Below, piece by piece: positions 36,331 to 47,143 of a stretch of 64,000 nt of DNA (the stretch's first letter is position 1; the number at the start of each line of letters is the position of its first letter). A program made the position numbers and the translations under genes. A model generated the notes under the pieces. The model searched no databases and was not told where the DNA came from. It saw only the letters and a list, made by a program, of their open reading frames with translations. The stretch is from Pseudorasbora parva. Lineage: Eukaryota; Chordata; Actinopteri; Cypriniformes; Gobionidae. Where the stretch lies: positions 16,214,507-16,278,506 of the forward strand of contig NC_090180.1 in NCBI RefSeq assembly GCF_024679245.1, given 5' to 3'.

Positions 36331-37584
36331 GACATCGCCTGACCCAGGGAGCGTGCAGTGATTTTCGTCGCCCATAGGGCGAGGTCCAACACCGCACGCA
36401 GTTCCTGCACAACCCCTGGGCTGGGACTACCCTCGTGCGTGCAGGGCAGAGGGCAGTGAGAGAGGGAAAACAATGATACTTTTTTTTTTTTTTTTTTTTT
36501 GGCCCTTTTGACCCTCCATATTTCCCTCTCTCCGATGCAGCAACTGACATCTGTCCTCTGCCAGAGCCAAAAATGAAACGCTAAGCCCTTTTCTCTTTAG
36601 GATCAGCGATTCCACCTTCAACTACCAGCAGGCATGCGAGACAGTGAACGTGGCCGTCAGAATGGCACACAGCGCACTGAGCGCTCAAGCCTCTAAGAAG
36701 AAGGCAAGGCGAACAATGCCCTGACGTGGTCGTGTTCTCATGAGAGAATCCGTACCACCCACGAACAGAGTCTCAGCATGCTTTTGATGCGATAGAGGAG
36801 TGGGGGCCCGAGGGGATTTACCCGGCGGGGAATCCCCACTGTAATCCTCAGGCCACCAGCGCTTATCAGCCAAAGTAGCCCTTTTCCAGTAACACTAGAA
36901 ATGAACTAGATAGGGGGATAGGCGAAGGGACTCGACCCCATCTGAGGTTTCATAGTCTCGACCGCGCATCTAGAGCGCCGACTGACGCGCGCCGGTTGTC
37001 GTGACAACCACCGCTGTCAGCAGGCCTCTCGACGGCACACGGCGCGCTGAACACTCGAGCCCTTTATGAGAAGGGGGAGACGAACAACGCGCCGACGTGA
37101 CCATGTTCTTTTACCAGAACATGAATCACCCACGATCGCAACCGTCAAAGAGGACAGGAAACAGTTGCATACCAGGAATACACGGTTTGAATGACATCTT
37201 GAAAAAGACGCAGGGTCAAACCGTGTTGCTCTTTTGTGAATGGAAAGCTGCTCTTTTAGTGTGCTGAAGCACTCAGGGAGATGACCGCGGCTCCACACAG
37301 TTCGTGCTGCAAGCCTGTGTGAGCTCTCAGTGATGTGTATTTGTGTGTGTGTAACGCCCAGCGAACCAACAGTTTGTATGGGAAACGCTCAGCGAACCAA
37401 CAGTTTGTATGGGAACGCTCAGCGAACCAACAAGCTCCTTTAGATCGCTTGATCACTGATCAGACGGTCTCTCACTGACGCGCCGTATCACCCGCACTGG
37501 CAGACTCTCTCACTCAACACTCTTTGACTCGTAGTCAGACACTCTTCGTAGGAAACAGTAAGCACTGCTCGGCTCCGAAGTAGA
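36331..37584 (-). other. Leader region of DIRS copy 2 with internal duplications
   Basis: Contains the 20-base T tract (36481-36500), two related segments 370 bp apart (36664-36780 and 37034-37150, both starting GGCACAC and sharing the arrangement CGAACAA...TGACGTGG or CGACGTGACC), and three 30-bp units CAGCGAACCAACAGTTTGTA at 37360, 37390 and 37420. No gag start like those of copies 1 and 3 is visible. Confidence 0.55.
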
Positions 37585-37773
37585 AAGCGCTGATCTATCA
37601 TTCCACTTCCTGTTTTATACCCGCACTGCGGGGTGGAGCGTGGAATGCGTGATCGCATGCCAAATTTCATTGGCTCGTTGTTAGATGCTCGAAGTAGGAT
37701 TGGTCTCTAAAGTAAGATCCCATTCGTCGGTTCAGTTCTGACGTACGTCGAACGTGACCGACTGAAAGGGAAC
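37585..37773 (-). repeat. Left inverted terminal repeat, DIRS copy 2
   Basis: The inverted counterpart of 32248-32420, ending (plus strand) in ACTGAAAGGGAAC. It includes TATAAAA on the minus side of ACTTCCTGTTTTATACCCGC, a possible promoter for the element's transcript. Confidence 0.88.
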
Positions 37774-38686
37774 AGTATTTTTCACACAATTTACTTATCT
37801 GTATACCGCTGTTTCCTCTGTCCTAAAAACGGCCTGATGATATCCTTGTTCTATGAAGTCCCTCCTTCAGAAACACGTAACAAGTTGATTGGTCCAGCGC
37901 TTCCCGTGTTGTGATTGGACAGCAGCTTAGCGCACTTTGCCCGGAAAGGTCCCGCCTCTTACCATAACGGGGAGATGCAAGCGCTGAGCGCGTGCTCTTC
38001 TCCACGTGGGAGAGCAACAAGACCACACCCCTATTTTGCGTGTTCTTGTGGGTGGAGGGTTAGTCAACAAACGGTTCTAGTGACGTCATTCATGCCAGGA
38101 AGTGCAGGGCTGTAGTCCAAACCGACCGTTCGCTGTATGCTTTGACAGGGAACTTCTGTTAAATAAAATATCTCGCTTGGCATTGAACTTTGAGCTTGAT
38201 AATTTTACAGGTATTATTTATGCTCTAACAGCAACATTTCACACTAACTAAAGTTTGACAGATGGAATCGTGAAGAACAGGACCTTTAATCAATTCTCAT
38301 TTTTTACTAACAGATATCGATTCTTTTAAATCCTAAGAATTGATTATTCATACTGTTTTCAGTTAATGAATGAATGGGACATTGTAGCGCACCTCCCATC
38401 CAATAAATCACAATAATCGTTGTGCTTTGTTACTATTGATATGAAACAAAGTCTCAGATTTCAAATGATGTCCATTTTATAAAATAATTCCAAAACATAA
38501 ATACGGTTTTGGTGCTGTGGCTTGAGATTGCTCTAATGCAGCTCGGCTCAAGATCTTCTCTTCCGTCTTAATACCAGTCACAGTGTGAAATAAACATGAA
38601 TGAGCATTTGAATGTGTGTTAAAAGACACATAGTAAAGTAGTAAAGTTTACCAAAATCCACATTGTCACATTGAATCGCTCAATCC

Positions 38687-39060
38687 CACTGTAAAAAAAA
38701 AAAACCCGTAAAAAAAATGGTAAATCTCTAGCAGTAAAGTTTCCAGACGGATTCCGTAAAATTACAGTAAAAAACCTTTTCACAAAATTACGTGCAATAA
38801 ACCATAAAAATACAGATACCATTTTACAGTCAAAACGAATTAAATGACAGTATATTGCTGTAAATTAACTGATAAATTATGTCAAATTACACATAAAACA
38901 TAATTTTTTTACACATAAAAAGTTAATTTCTGCAAATTTAAGGTTTTATTTCTAGAGTTATTTTATAAATCTGATCTGTCTATCTACAGTAATTTACTTT
39001 TAAAATACAGGTTTTCCATGTACAATAACTAAGATATTTATACAAATTCAGTAAGCACAA
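38687..39060 (+). mobile_element. Relic of a CACTGTAAAA foldback-type element
   Basis: Starts CACTGTAAAAAAAAAAAA and contains CCGTAAAAAAAATGG, CAGTAAAGTTTCCAG and ATTACAGTAAAAAACC, like the arms of the 26997 element but diverged. The other arm is not clear. Confidence 0.4.
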
Positions 39061-39068
39061 ATTCAAAA

Positions 39069-39155
39069 AACATCTTGGTTACGTATGTAACCCTCGTTCC
39101 CTGAAGGAGGGAACGGAGACGTACGTCGTACCGAAGTTGGTTCAGTACCTTCAAC
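39069..39155 (-). mobile_element. Second short DIRS end remnant (possible solo)
   Basis: Plus strand AACATCTTGG through GAACGGAGACGTACGTC matches the right-end extension of DIRS copy 2 with three differences in the first ten bases and none after. Beyond the palindrome GACGTACGTC the sequence (GTACCGAAGTTGGTTC ... TTCAAC) does not match the known left end except for the first few bases, so it is either a solo of another subfamily or a truncated end. Confidence 0.6.
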
Positions 39156-40640
39156 TTTGCAACAGAACAGCAGTACTTGAGTCAACAAAACATTCATTTT
39201 GTGTCAATATATACAATGGTTACACACTCAACCATTGTTAAGTGTTTATATATTTCTTAAGACTGGCGAATCTATAAAATAATGGCAAGGAAAACTAACT
39301 TTATCATGCTCCAAGAGCATGGTAGTGGTCAGGAGCATTTCCGTTGTGTTGTGGCTTTTCCGCTGTGTTGTAGCTTTTTCAACAATTTCAACAACAACTA
39401 GAATAAAGGGATAGTTCACCCACAAATGAAAATTATCCTATGATTTACTCAGCCTAAAGTCATTCTAGGTGTATGACATTCTTCTTTCAGACAAATTCCA
39501 TCAGTTATATATATAAAAAAAAAAAAAAAAAAATCCTGGCACGTTTAGATGCAGTTTTATGGACTTCTAAGCATAAACAGACATTCGCTGCCATTATAAA
39601 GCTTGGAAGAGCCAGGACATTTTTGGTATAACTGATTGTATTTGTCTGAAATAAGAAAGTCATATAGACCTAAGATGACTTTAGGGTGAGTAAATCATGG
39701 TCTATTTTTCATTTTTAGCTGAACTATCACTTTAAAGCGTTAGTTCTCCCAAATTTTTGAACTCTGTCATCTTTTACTCACATTGACTTACATCGTATTT
39801 TTTCTATTCTTTTATGATAATTTTCTAACTACCATCTTGTCCTGACTAAAACATGTCAATAAGTGATTTGAATTAGTATGCACAGAGGTCATAGTTGTGC
39901 TTTATTGTAAATAAATATTATTATTCATCCTTCAATAATCTTCCAAGACAGGCACCACACATTTTGTCTATACCATATACATACCTTTTTTAATGCAGAA
40001 CAGAAAGGACAATCATCTGTCAGCCTTGGTTTCATTCTAGGGAATTGTCAAAAATCTATGTTGATGCGGCTGTTGAACTTGATGCTTCTGAAGACAGAGA
40101 CATCAGAGAGGTCAAATTTTCTGCGCAAAACAAATGAGGTGAACATTTTCAGAAAAAAACCTTCATGAAACAATCCTGCCTAAAACTTTGTCACTGATTT
40201 TGCACAAAAATAGCCTTCCTTTGTTAGTCATTTCATCTGCATCTTTGAATCTGGATTTCTACCTAATACAAATCAGACACAAAGATTAAGCAGTGCAATA
40301 AGATTACAGTTTGATGAATGAACGATATTAAAGAATGTAAGTGAAAGCGTTAACATTTCTCCGTCTGATGCAAGTTTCTTCAGGGAGGCCACTGTGCATG
40401 GCTCGTCTGTATAAAACTCTTAAGCAGCCTTTCAAGCAGCATAGCTACTGGATGCGTTTTCCAAGACATAAATACATTATGATACATTAAAGATACAGAT
40501 TAATATAGGTGTGGGATACTTACTTTTTTGGCGTTTTCTCTGTTTCGGTGTTTTCTCTGTTCTCTGTGATACGGTGCAAACTCCGTGTGCACCGCATCAC
40601 GAGCCTCAGCCTAGTCCGAGAGAAAGGTTTAGGCGCGTTA
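39156..40640. other. No gene seen
   Basis: AT-rich sequence. It contains an A-run at 39511-39532 and the repeat-like word GGGTGAGTAAATCATGG near 39690, which is common in fish repeats. No recognisable coding. Confidence 0.45.
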
Positions 40641-41130
40641 TTAAAGCGTCAAGTTATATATCGTTATAAAACAATATGTCCTAAAAAACTTATTGCAAAT
40701 TAGGCAAAAACACTTACTTTCGGTAAGTGTTTCCCTTATACAAGCAACCCTCCACATCGTCCGCTCCATATCGCGAGTCAAAAAATGCAGCATGTGAAAA
40801 AAGTTGTCTCGTTTAAGCGCGCAGAGCATTCAGACATCGTTTTAAATCAATATGTTATAAAATACATATTGTAAATTAGGTAAACACTTACTTACGGCGT
40901 TTCCCTGTTAAAAAGCAACCGCCTCAGGTCTGCTTCGAATCACACGTCAACGAAAATGCCTGTATGAGAGCTGTTTAGCCGGGCACAGCACATACATAGG
41001 TATAAAACAATATGATGTAATAAAATGCATATGTAAATACGATGAAACCGCATAAAACACGCAATATCAGCGGTCCACATCGCGAGTTAAAAAAAATGGC
41101 GCCTGTGAGAAAAGTTTCAGCTTGTGTCGC
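40640..41130 (+). repeat. Three diverged tandem copies of a unit of about 170 bp
   Basis: The order TATAAAACAATATG, a short gap, GCAAATTAGG or GTAAATTAGG, AACACTTACTT, then CACATCGCGAGT recurs at about 40664, 40836 and 41001. The copies differ by many substitutions, so this is an old array. Confidence 0.55.
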
Positions 41131-41179
41131 CGAAATGCCTCGGATGTAATTTTACTCTCTCTCTCTGTGTTGAGATTTA

Positions 41180-41315
41180 ACTCTACATATGTTCACCGGC
41201 CAGAGAGTGTGGTTTACACTAGCAGTGTTAATTCAACACCAGAAATGTAACACTTTACTCTGAGAGTCCTTAACACCAGGATTTTAACACTGGAGATTTT
41301 GCTGTGTACAGTTGT
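41180..41315. mobile_element. Right end of a CACTA-like element with GTGTTAA subterminal repeats
   Basis: Dense repeats of TTAACAC/GTGTTAA, TTTAACTC and CACCAG precede a terminus that reads, on the minus strand, CACAGCAAAATCTCCAGTGT. Subterminal repeats behind a CAC-start fit the CACTA/EnSpm pattern. The left end is not located; the tandem array at 40640-41130 may be part of it. Confidence 0.35.
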
Positions 41316-42061
41316 ATTTTGTAATACAAAATAAAATTAACAAAGTGAATAAGTGGATAAATCACTACTTACTGCTTGCAGAAATACAGTTGCCCCTTTC
41401 TTCAGTTTAAGACGCTGAGCGAAGCTTGCTTGAAATGGGCAGAACAAACAAAAGATTTTGAAATAAATTGTTGTGGTATCCGATAATAATAAACCTCAAC
41501 CATGACTGTTGACATATGAAAAGTCCAGATGGCCCCTGCACAGCCTGAACATGATGTGTGTCCATGAGAGTTGCCGTTTTTGCTATCCTCCAGTGTCTTG
41601 TTGCAAACTGCAGTCCCAGTTACCGTCAGTTCCGCCAGACAATGCATGTTTGGACAAATGCAAATGTTGGGGGCGTCCATATAAATTATCCCCAACGCTT
41701 CCGTCATGGTTGGGTTTATGTTGAGAAGCACTTATTTTTCCATGGTTTTTGATTCACGAGATTTACATATGAAGGAGAAGGCAATGGTGTTTGAGACTCA
41801 CAGTATGTGATGTCCATGTACTGAACTCTTATTATTTCACTATGGCAAGGTTAATTCAATTTTTCATTCTAGGGCACCTTTAAGCACCTGGCTAGTAATG
41901 AACTTGCCCACACTACTGGTTGAGAGTACCAAGGTCTTTGATAACCTGGCACAGCAACAGGAAAGTATAAAAACATTATCAATAAATCACTACTAGTATT
42001 CCTACATGTGCAGTTGAATTTCACAACAAGCTAGCTAATAATCTAACTAACCGTTTTCCAG

Positions 42062-42556
42062 TGTTTGTTTGTTGAGGTGGAGAACAGGGAGCAAAGTAAG
42101 AGTAGGACATTGTTTGATCAAAGGCCAGGGAGAGTCAGGAAGACAGCCAAAGCAAATAGACCGGTCTACTTGGTCAAAAGAATTAGCTATCCATGCTCTT
42201 CTCGGTTTTCCACTGAGGCAACAAGGTCAATAGTATAAGACACAATCAGAGGCGGACATTAGTAAAGTATTTTTACTTTCTACTCAAGTCACAATATCAA
42301 AATGCACAGTTTATCTATATACTGTATATATACTTTCCAGGTTCAAGCATCAGGGTTCAACATCAAGCCAGACCTGCCCTGGATTGGAGCAACACCTGAT
42401 GGAGTGGTAACATGCACTTGCCATGGTGACGGAGTACTTGAGATAAAATGCCCTTTCAACAGCAGGGACTGTTCACTCACTGAAAGCTGCAAAGGTCCAT
42501 CATTCTGTTTAGGCATGATGGGACAATGACACTTAAGAGAAGAAGTCTTTCAAGTA
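42062..42556 (+). pseudogene. Two-exon relic of a YqaJ-type nuclease gene (transposon-associated)
   Basis: The first exon (acceptor TTTTCCAG at 42054-42061, to about 42224) reads VEVENREQSKSRTLFDQRPG, like the segment before the nuclease core in eukaryotic YqaJ proteins. The second exon (acceptor TACTTTCCAG, 42341-42556) reads VQASGFNIKPDLPWIGATPDG then VLEIKCPF and CKGPSFCL, donor CAA then GTAAGA. The PDG Asp and the E-x-K of LEIKCP are the PD-(D/E)xK nuclease residues, conserved. A frameshift near 42520 and missing flanking exons make it a relic. YqaJ genes of this sort travel with DNA transposons such as ISL2EU in fish; the superfamily assignment here is inference. Confidence 0.6.
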
Positions 42557-43189
42557 AGAGGGACTTGTGGTGTTTCATAGTTTTACCACAAGGTGGTAGT
42601 GTAATGCTTAAGTATTAAGGTGGTAAGAGTAATCTGGTAAAATAGAGGAAGAGTGTGTTCCATGTGAATGTGTGTAGGTAGCAGGTGTTGAAATAAAGAG
42701 CCTGAAGGGAGACTTATTATGTGTTTAGTGCTACAAAACACAACACGTGACAGTGACACTAATATTTGAACGTATTGAGTACTAACCATTTCAAGTTTTT
42801 CAGATTATAATTATTGTTTAGTTTTCTGTCTAGAGTAAGTATGAGTGAAACAAACATTGCATTTTAGACATTGTCACCTGTGGAATAAAGGTGAATTGCA
42901 CTTATTTTGTCATTATAGATTCATTTATTGTTGTGAAGGGGGGAAAAAGACATGCGTACACATCTTGTTTTGTTAGAAACCCCATAAAGTTTTTACCAAA
43001 CAAAAAAACAAGTGGAAAAACAAGCATTCAATTATAATTGTATTATTATTATTGTACTTTATTTTTTCTTGTTATATAATGGATTGATGAATACTAAAAA
43101 GGTTGATTTAAAAAAAAAATGAATGAGGAGGAGGGTAGTGAATGATGCCGCTAAAGTAAGGTATGTATAAGGGTTAAAGTTGCTTTCAG
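42557..43189. other. No gene seen
   Basis: AT-rich intergenic sequence with no recognisable features before the TTAA element. Confidence 0.45.
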
Positions 43190-43193
43190 TTAA

Positions 43194-43872
43194 AGGTGCA
43201 CTATGTAGTATTTTTGCAGTAAAATATCCATAAGCCACTTGGCCAATTTTATATATTTTGTTCAGTTGAGTACCTACAATATCCCAAATGTTTCCAACTA
43301 TTTGTAAATTGTGAGAAAATTGCTATTTTAACTAAGGACCGGGACGTTTCAGTATAGCGTCTGAGGAAGTCGCCTGTCAATTACGTCATATCTGCGTTAC
43401 CCTTGGTGTCGTGTTTTATTTGGCAGACGCGCTTTACTCTTAGCAGTGTGAACAAGTGAAGGCACATAGTAACGTCATGACATCATTTTCAACACACTTA
43501 AATATAGATGTGATAAACAGAGCTGCATTACCTCATAGTCATAACCAGTAGAGCGGATCAGTGCAGGCGCCCGGCGACTGTGTCCTGTCCAGTCACAATA
43601 AAAGTCTCGGTGCTCGCGAGCCGTGTGTTTGTATAACAATCGCTCCAGCGGCCGTGCTCAGCTCCACAACACTCGGTCCTGCTCTGCTTTACACTACAGT
43701 AACATTAATAACCGCATGCATGAACATGATTTCTGCCCGAGTCCTATTTTCCACCGGCTGTGAGGTAAAGACCACATCTCCCAAGATACTGCACTCAAAC
43801 TTTGCGTCATCAAACTACGTATTTGTTTTGAATAGGCGCCCTCCAGTGGACGGAAAGTTGCATAGTGCACCT
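43194..43872 (-). mobile_element. TTAA-flanked DNA element, copy B (679 bp), inverted relative to 23990
   Basis: Same perfect inverted ends AGGTGCACTATG and CATAGTGCACCT, flanked by TTAA (43190-43193, 43873-43876). The internal sequence is the reverse complement of copy A with scattered differences. Non-coding. Confidence 0.85.
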
Positions 43873-43910
43873 TTAAAACAGCTCAAACATGCATTTTAGT
43901 CTGGGACTGC

Positions 43911-44088
43911 ACTCTTAAAAATAAAGGGTTCTTAAATATTTCTTTGGCAGGGTGTATGGTTCTATGAAGAAACTTTAATATTCGAAGAACCTTTTCATTT
44001 CACAAAAAGGTTCTTTGTAGTGCAGAAAGGTTATTTAGACAATATAATGGTTCAAATATATATATTAACCGTTTTGTGAAAGGTTCTT

Positions 44089-44168
<80 letters not shown>

Positions 44169-44275
44169 AAGAACCTTTCACAAAACGGTTTTGGGGAACC
44201 AAAAAATGGTTCTTCTATGGCATCACTGTGAAAACCCATTTTTGGTTCTTCCTGGCACCTCTATTTTTAAGGATG
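43911..44275. mobile_element. MITE-like repeat folded around a (TA)n tract
   Basis: Starts CTCTTAAAAATAAAGGGTTC and ends CTATTTTTAAGGATG, roughly inverted. Inside, AAAGAACCTTTCACAAAACGG and its inverse flank the TA repeat (44094-44166), giving a long hairpin. Many copies of GGTTCTT or AAGAACC motifs occur. This repeat type is common in fish; no coding. Confidence 0.6.
44094..44166. repeat. (TA)n microsatellite inside a hairpin
   Basis: About 36 TA units forming the loop of an inverted repeat with arms of about 30 bp. Confidence 0.95.
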
Positions 44276-44700
44276 TAGGCTTATGCCTTGTCTGTAAAAC
44301 CGGGCGAAATTGTGCTGAATAACAAATGACAAAACATTTCCTCAGGCTGTTAGATTAGGTAATTGAGTTACTTTCTACATCCTGTTTGTTTGTATTTTTA
44401 CATAACATAATATAGCATTCCCATTGCACTTCTAATACTACACTGTGAATATTTGAAGTGCTGTAGTTGTTTGGCCACAAGGAGGCAGCGTTACGTTTTT
44501 CATTTCAAAATGCGCTTACTTCATGTTGTTTTTCACACCCCTCAGTTTATAAAAGGATTTCATGCGTTTGCCCAACATGTCTTCTGCAGCACATTTCCAT
44601 GCATGCACGAGTGTGTTTACAGTATGAATGTTGATCAATAAGAAAATAACCAGCTGATATGTGTAATTATGTGTTGTGTGTTGATAAGCAACATAATGAA

Positions 44701-44789
<89 letters not shown>
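44701..44789. repeat. (GT)n microsatellite
   Basis: About 44 TG units, immediately followed by the repeat-like sequence ATGGGGACAAAATGTCCCCA. Confidence 0.97.
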
Positions 44790-44790
<1 letters not shown>

Positions 44791-44921
44791 CCTGGTAATC
44801 CCTACGTTATGGGGACAAAATGTCCCCACAAAGATGGCAATATCCAAAATACATTTTTAGGTCCCCATGAGGAAAACATCTTATAAATCATACAGAAGGA
44901 GTTTTTTTTTTTTTTTTTTTA

Positions 44922-45243
44922 GAATGTAAAAATGCAGAATGTTTCCTGTGATGGGTAGGTTTAGGGGCAGGGGCAGTGTAGGGGGATAGGATGTACAGTT
45001 TGTACAGTATGAAATCCATTACGCCTATGGGAAGTTCCCATAAAACATGGAAACACACGACATGGAACATGGAAAAACATGGAAACACGATATCAAATGT
45101 CCTCATAATTCAAATGGCCTTAAAAACATACTAAATGATGTTTTTTTGAGAAAGTAAAAATGCAGAATGTTTCCTGTGATGGGTAGGTTTAGGGGCAGGG
45201 GCAGTGTAAGGGGATAGAAAATACGGTTTGTACAGTATAAAAA
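44922..45243 (+). repeat. Two direct copies of a 'GGGTAGGTTTAGGGGCAGGGG' repeat
   Basis: AAAAATGCAGAATGTTTCCT followed by the G-rich box and GTTTGTACAGTAT occurs at 44922-45021 and again at 45152-45243. A shorter relative is at about 52820-52862 and a fragment at about 56335-56370. It is a known type of fish interspersed repeat to my recollection, often adjacent to GT microsatellites, as here. Confidence 0.7.
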
Positions 45244-45249
45244 CCATTA

Positions 45250-47141
45250 CTCCTATGGAGAGTCCCTGTAAACCACATAGACCAACGTGTGTGTGTTTGT
45301 GTGTTCTGTTCATTGTTATTTTGCAATAGATGTAATATAAATACCAGCAAATACAACACTAGATATGTCAACTCACTTAATCGTTTGGATTGTGACTTTA
45401 TTGGTGAGTTGTCTTCATTTCCTTCAGTAGACAAGAAGCAAACCCAAGAAAAGCACTCCATGGACTACATAAAAACATCATCATGTAAGCATATGATGAA
45501 GATCGTCATGAGGTCAACCAATAAAATCAGAACACAATATGTTTATTGGAGGAAGTATTGTATGTACATGCTATCACAAAGAAGCACACAATATATATTT
45601 ACAGTAGAAATGTTCCAGGGTAGATTGCTGTCGAGCATAACAACTGCATAATATTGAAGTTAGGAATGTATCTTTGCTTTGAGATATTCAATAGACTCAC
45701 AGCACTCCTGTTGATTAGGAATCTCATGTGCAGTAAAAAGACAGACCTATTTACGGTCATGCAAGAATCAATGTGCCTTTGTTTATACTGATGCAACAAT
45801 CACCAATACGGTGACATCACTTAATAATTTATAGATACAAATCACAACAGAAGAAGGGTTCTGTAAATGGAAAAAAACAATACTATACCAACAACAATGC
45901 AACAGATAGGTGCGCTCATGCAATGATCAAACAAATGCAGCTTGAACTATAGTTCTGTCGATATTTAACATGGATTTCAAAAGTAGCTTGGTTTTACTTC
46001 CATTCATGCAGTTTACTGATGAAAATTCTTTACAGAGAATTATGAAAAAACTGATTTAATTCACAAACTGCTGGTGTACAGTTGTCTGGTTTTTACCATC
46101 CATCGGGTATTTGATTAAATAAAAGGTTGTTTAAAACCCTGCAGACCATTTTCAAAAGTTAGATCTTATAATTATCCATCACTCTCACTTCAAGTGGGCA
46201 CTAGGTGAATATTGTTATTCATAAAACTTGTAAAAAAAAAATATTTTTGTGATTTACAATTATTTTTAAAACATAGACAAGAATGGGGTAAGATGAGAAA
46301 TTTTTCATATGTCAGGATATCTAATATTAATTGCTATTATGAGAGCATTTTGAAAATATATTGGGCCATTGAAAAAAACTTCATCCTATTTAAAAGTGTT
46401 CACCCCCCTGCTCTTAATGCATCATGTTTCCTTCTCGAGCATCAGTTTGAACATTTTTTTAATAGTTGTATTTGAGTCCCTCAATCGTCCTCAGTGTGAA
46501 AAGATGGATCTCAAAATCATATAGTCACTGCTGGAGAGGGTTGAAATACGGCAAAGAAAATTGAAGAGTTTGCAGGACCTGGATGATTTTTTTGAAGAAC
46601 GTTGGACAGTTTAACTGCTCAGGAAAAACAAGGGAGTCAGGAACAACCATCACAAAACAAAAAACAGCAGTGGATCATCCAGGTAAGGGCCCACAGTGAA
46701 TCAATGGTTCATAAACCTTTAATTGGGTCATTTTTAATAAATTCAGCCTTTTTTTGTCTTGTGGACCATATTTAAACATTTTAATGTAAAATATCTAATT
46801 CAGGACAGCACATAATAAAATATATAAATAACACATTTTGTATATTCTCTTTCATTTTGTTAAAATTATTCACATTTTCACAGATTCTGCAAGCGGTTCA
46901 CTTTTTTTCTTTTTTTCTTTTTTTTTTGTAACTGTACATCAGGTCCCCAACAAGCATGATATAGCTACAGAAGAGCCATCACATGGGAACTTTGCAATGG
47001 CTAGATTTTAAAGCAGTTACACAAATGCTTGTTTTCTGTTAAAATGTGGTTTCAAATACCTATAGTTCAAAACTGTATTAAGTTCCTTGACCCATATCTT
47101 TTTCCTGGGTAAGGTATACCTTGAAGCCAGAACTTCCAAGG
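45250..47141. other. No gene seen
   Basis: AT-rich intergenic sequence; a pyrimidine-rich run at about 46900-46930. No recognisable coding. Confidence 0.45.
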
Positions 47142-47143
47142 TA

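Larger units (their letters stand above)
32199..37773 (-). mobile_element. DIRS retrotransposon copy 2 (5.6 kb)
   Basis: Plus-strand ends read AACGTCTCGG and GGGAAC, so on the minus strand both ends carry GTT. The order on the minus strand is left repeat (37773-37585), leader with repeats, gag remnant, RT, RNase H, tyrosine recombinase, right repeat (32420-32199). RT and gag are frame-shifted, but the recombinase frame is open. I find no internal complementary region between the recombinase stop (32636) and the right repeat, unlike copy 1. It belongs to a different subfamily from copies 1 and 3, with the same right-end extension. Confidence 0.92.
32114..38285. mobile_element. TTAA-flanked DNA element split by DIRS copy 2
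   Basis: The left end AGGTCCCGTTCTTC (after TTAA, 32110-32113) and right end GAAGAACAGGACCT (before TTAA, 38286-38289) are inverted repeats with one mismatch. Subtracting the DIRS insertion (32199-37773), the host element is about 600 bp: 85 bp on the left and 512 bp on the right. It is non-coding, belongs to the same TTAA-AGG group as others here, and predates the DIRS insertion. Confidence 0.8.

Noticed and set aside
41402..41731. 109-residue minus frame with several Cys and VCSAHF
   Set aside because: Considered as a THAP-like or transposon exon near the YqaJ relic, but Cys/His spacing does not fit and no splice context supports it.
44635..44860. Thr-His and Val-Cys repeat frames
   Set aside because: Translations of the (GT)n microsatellite.
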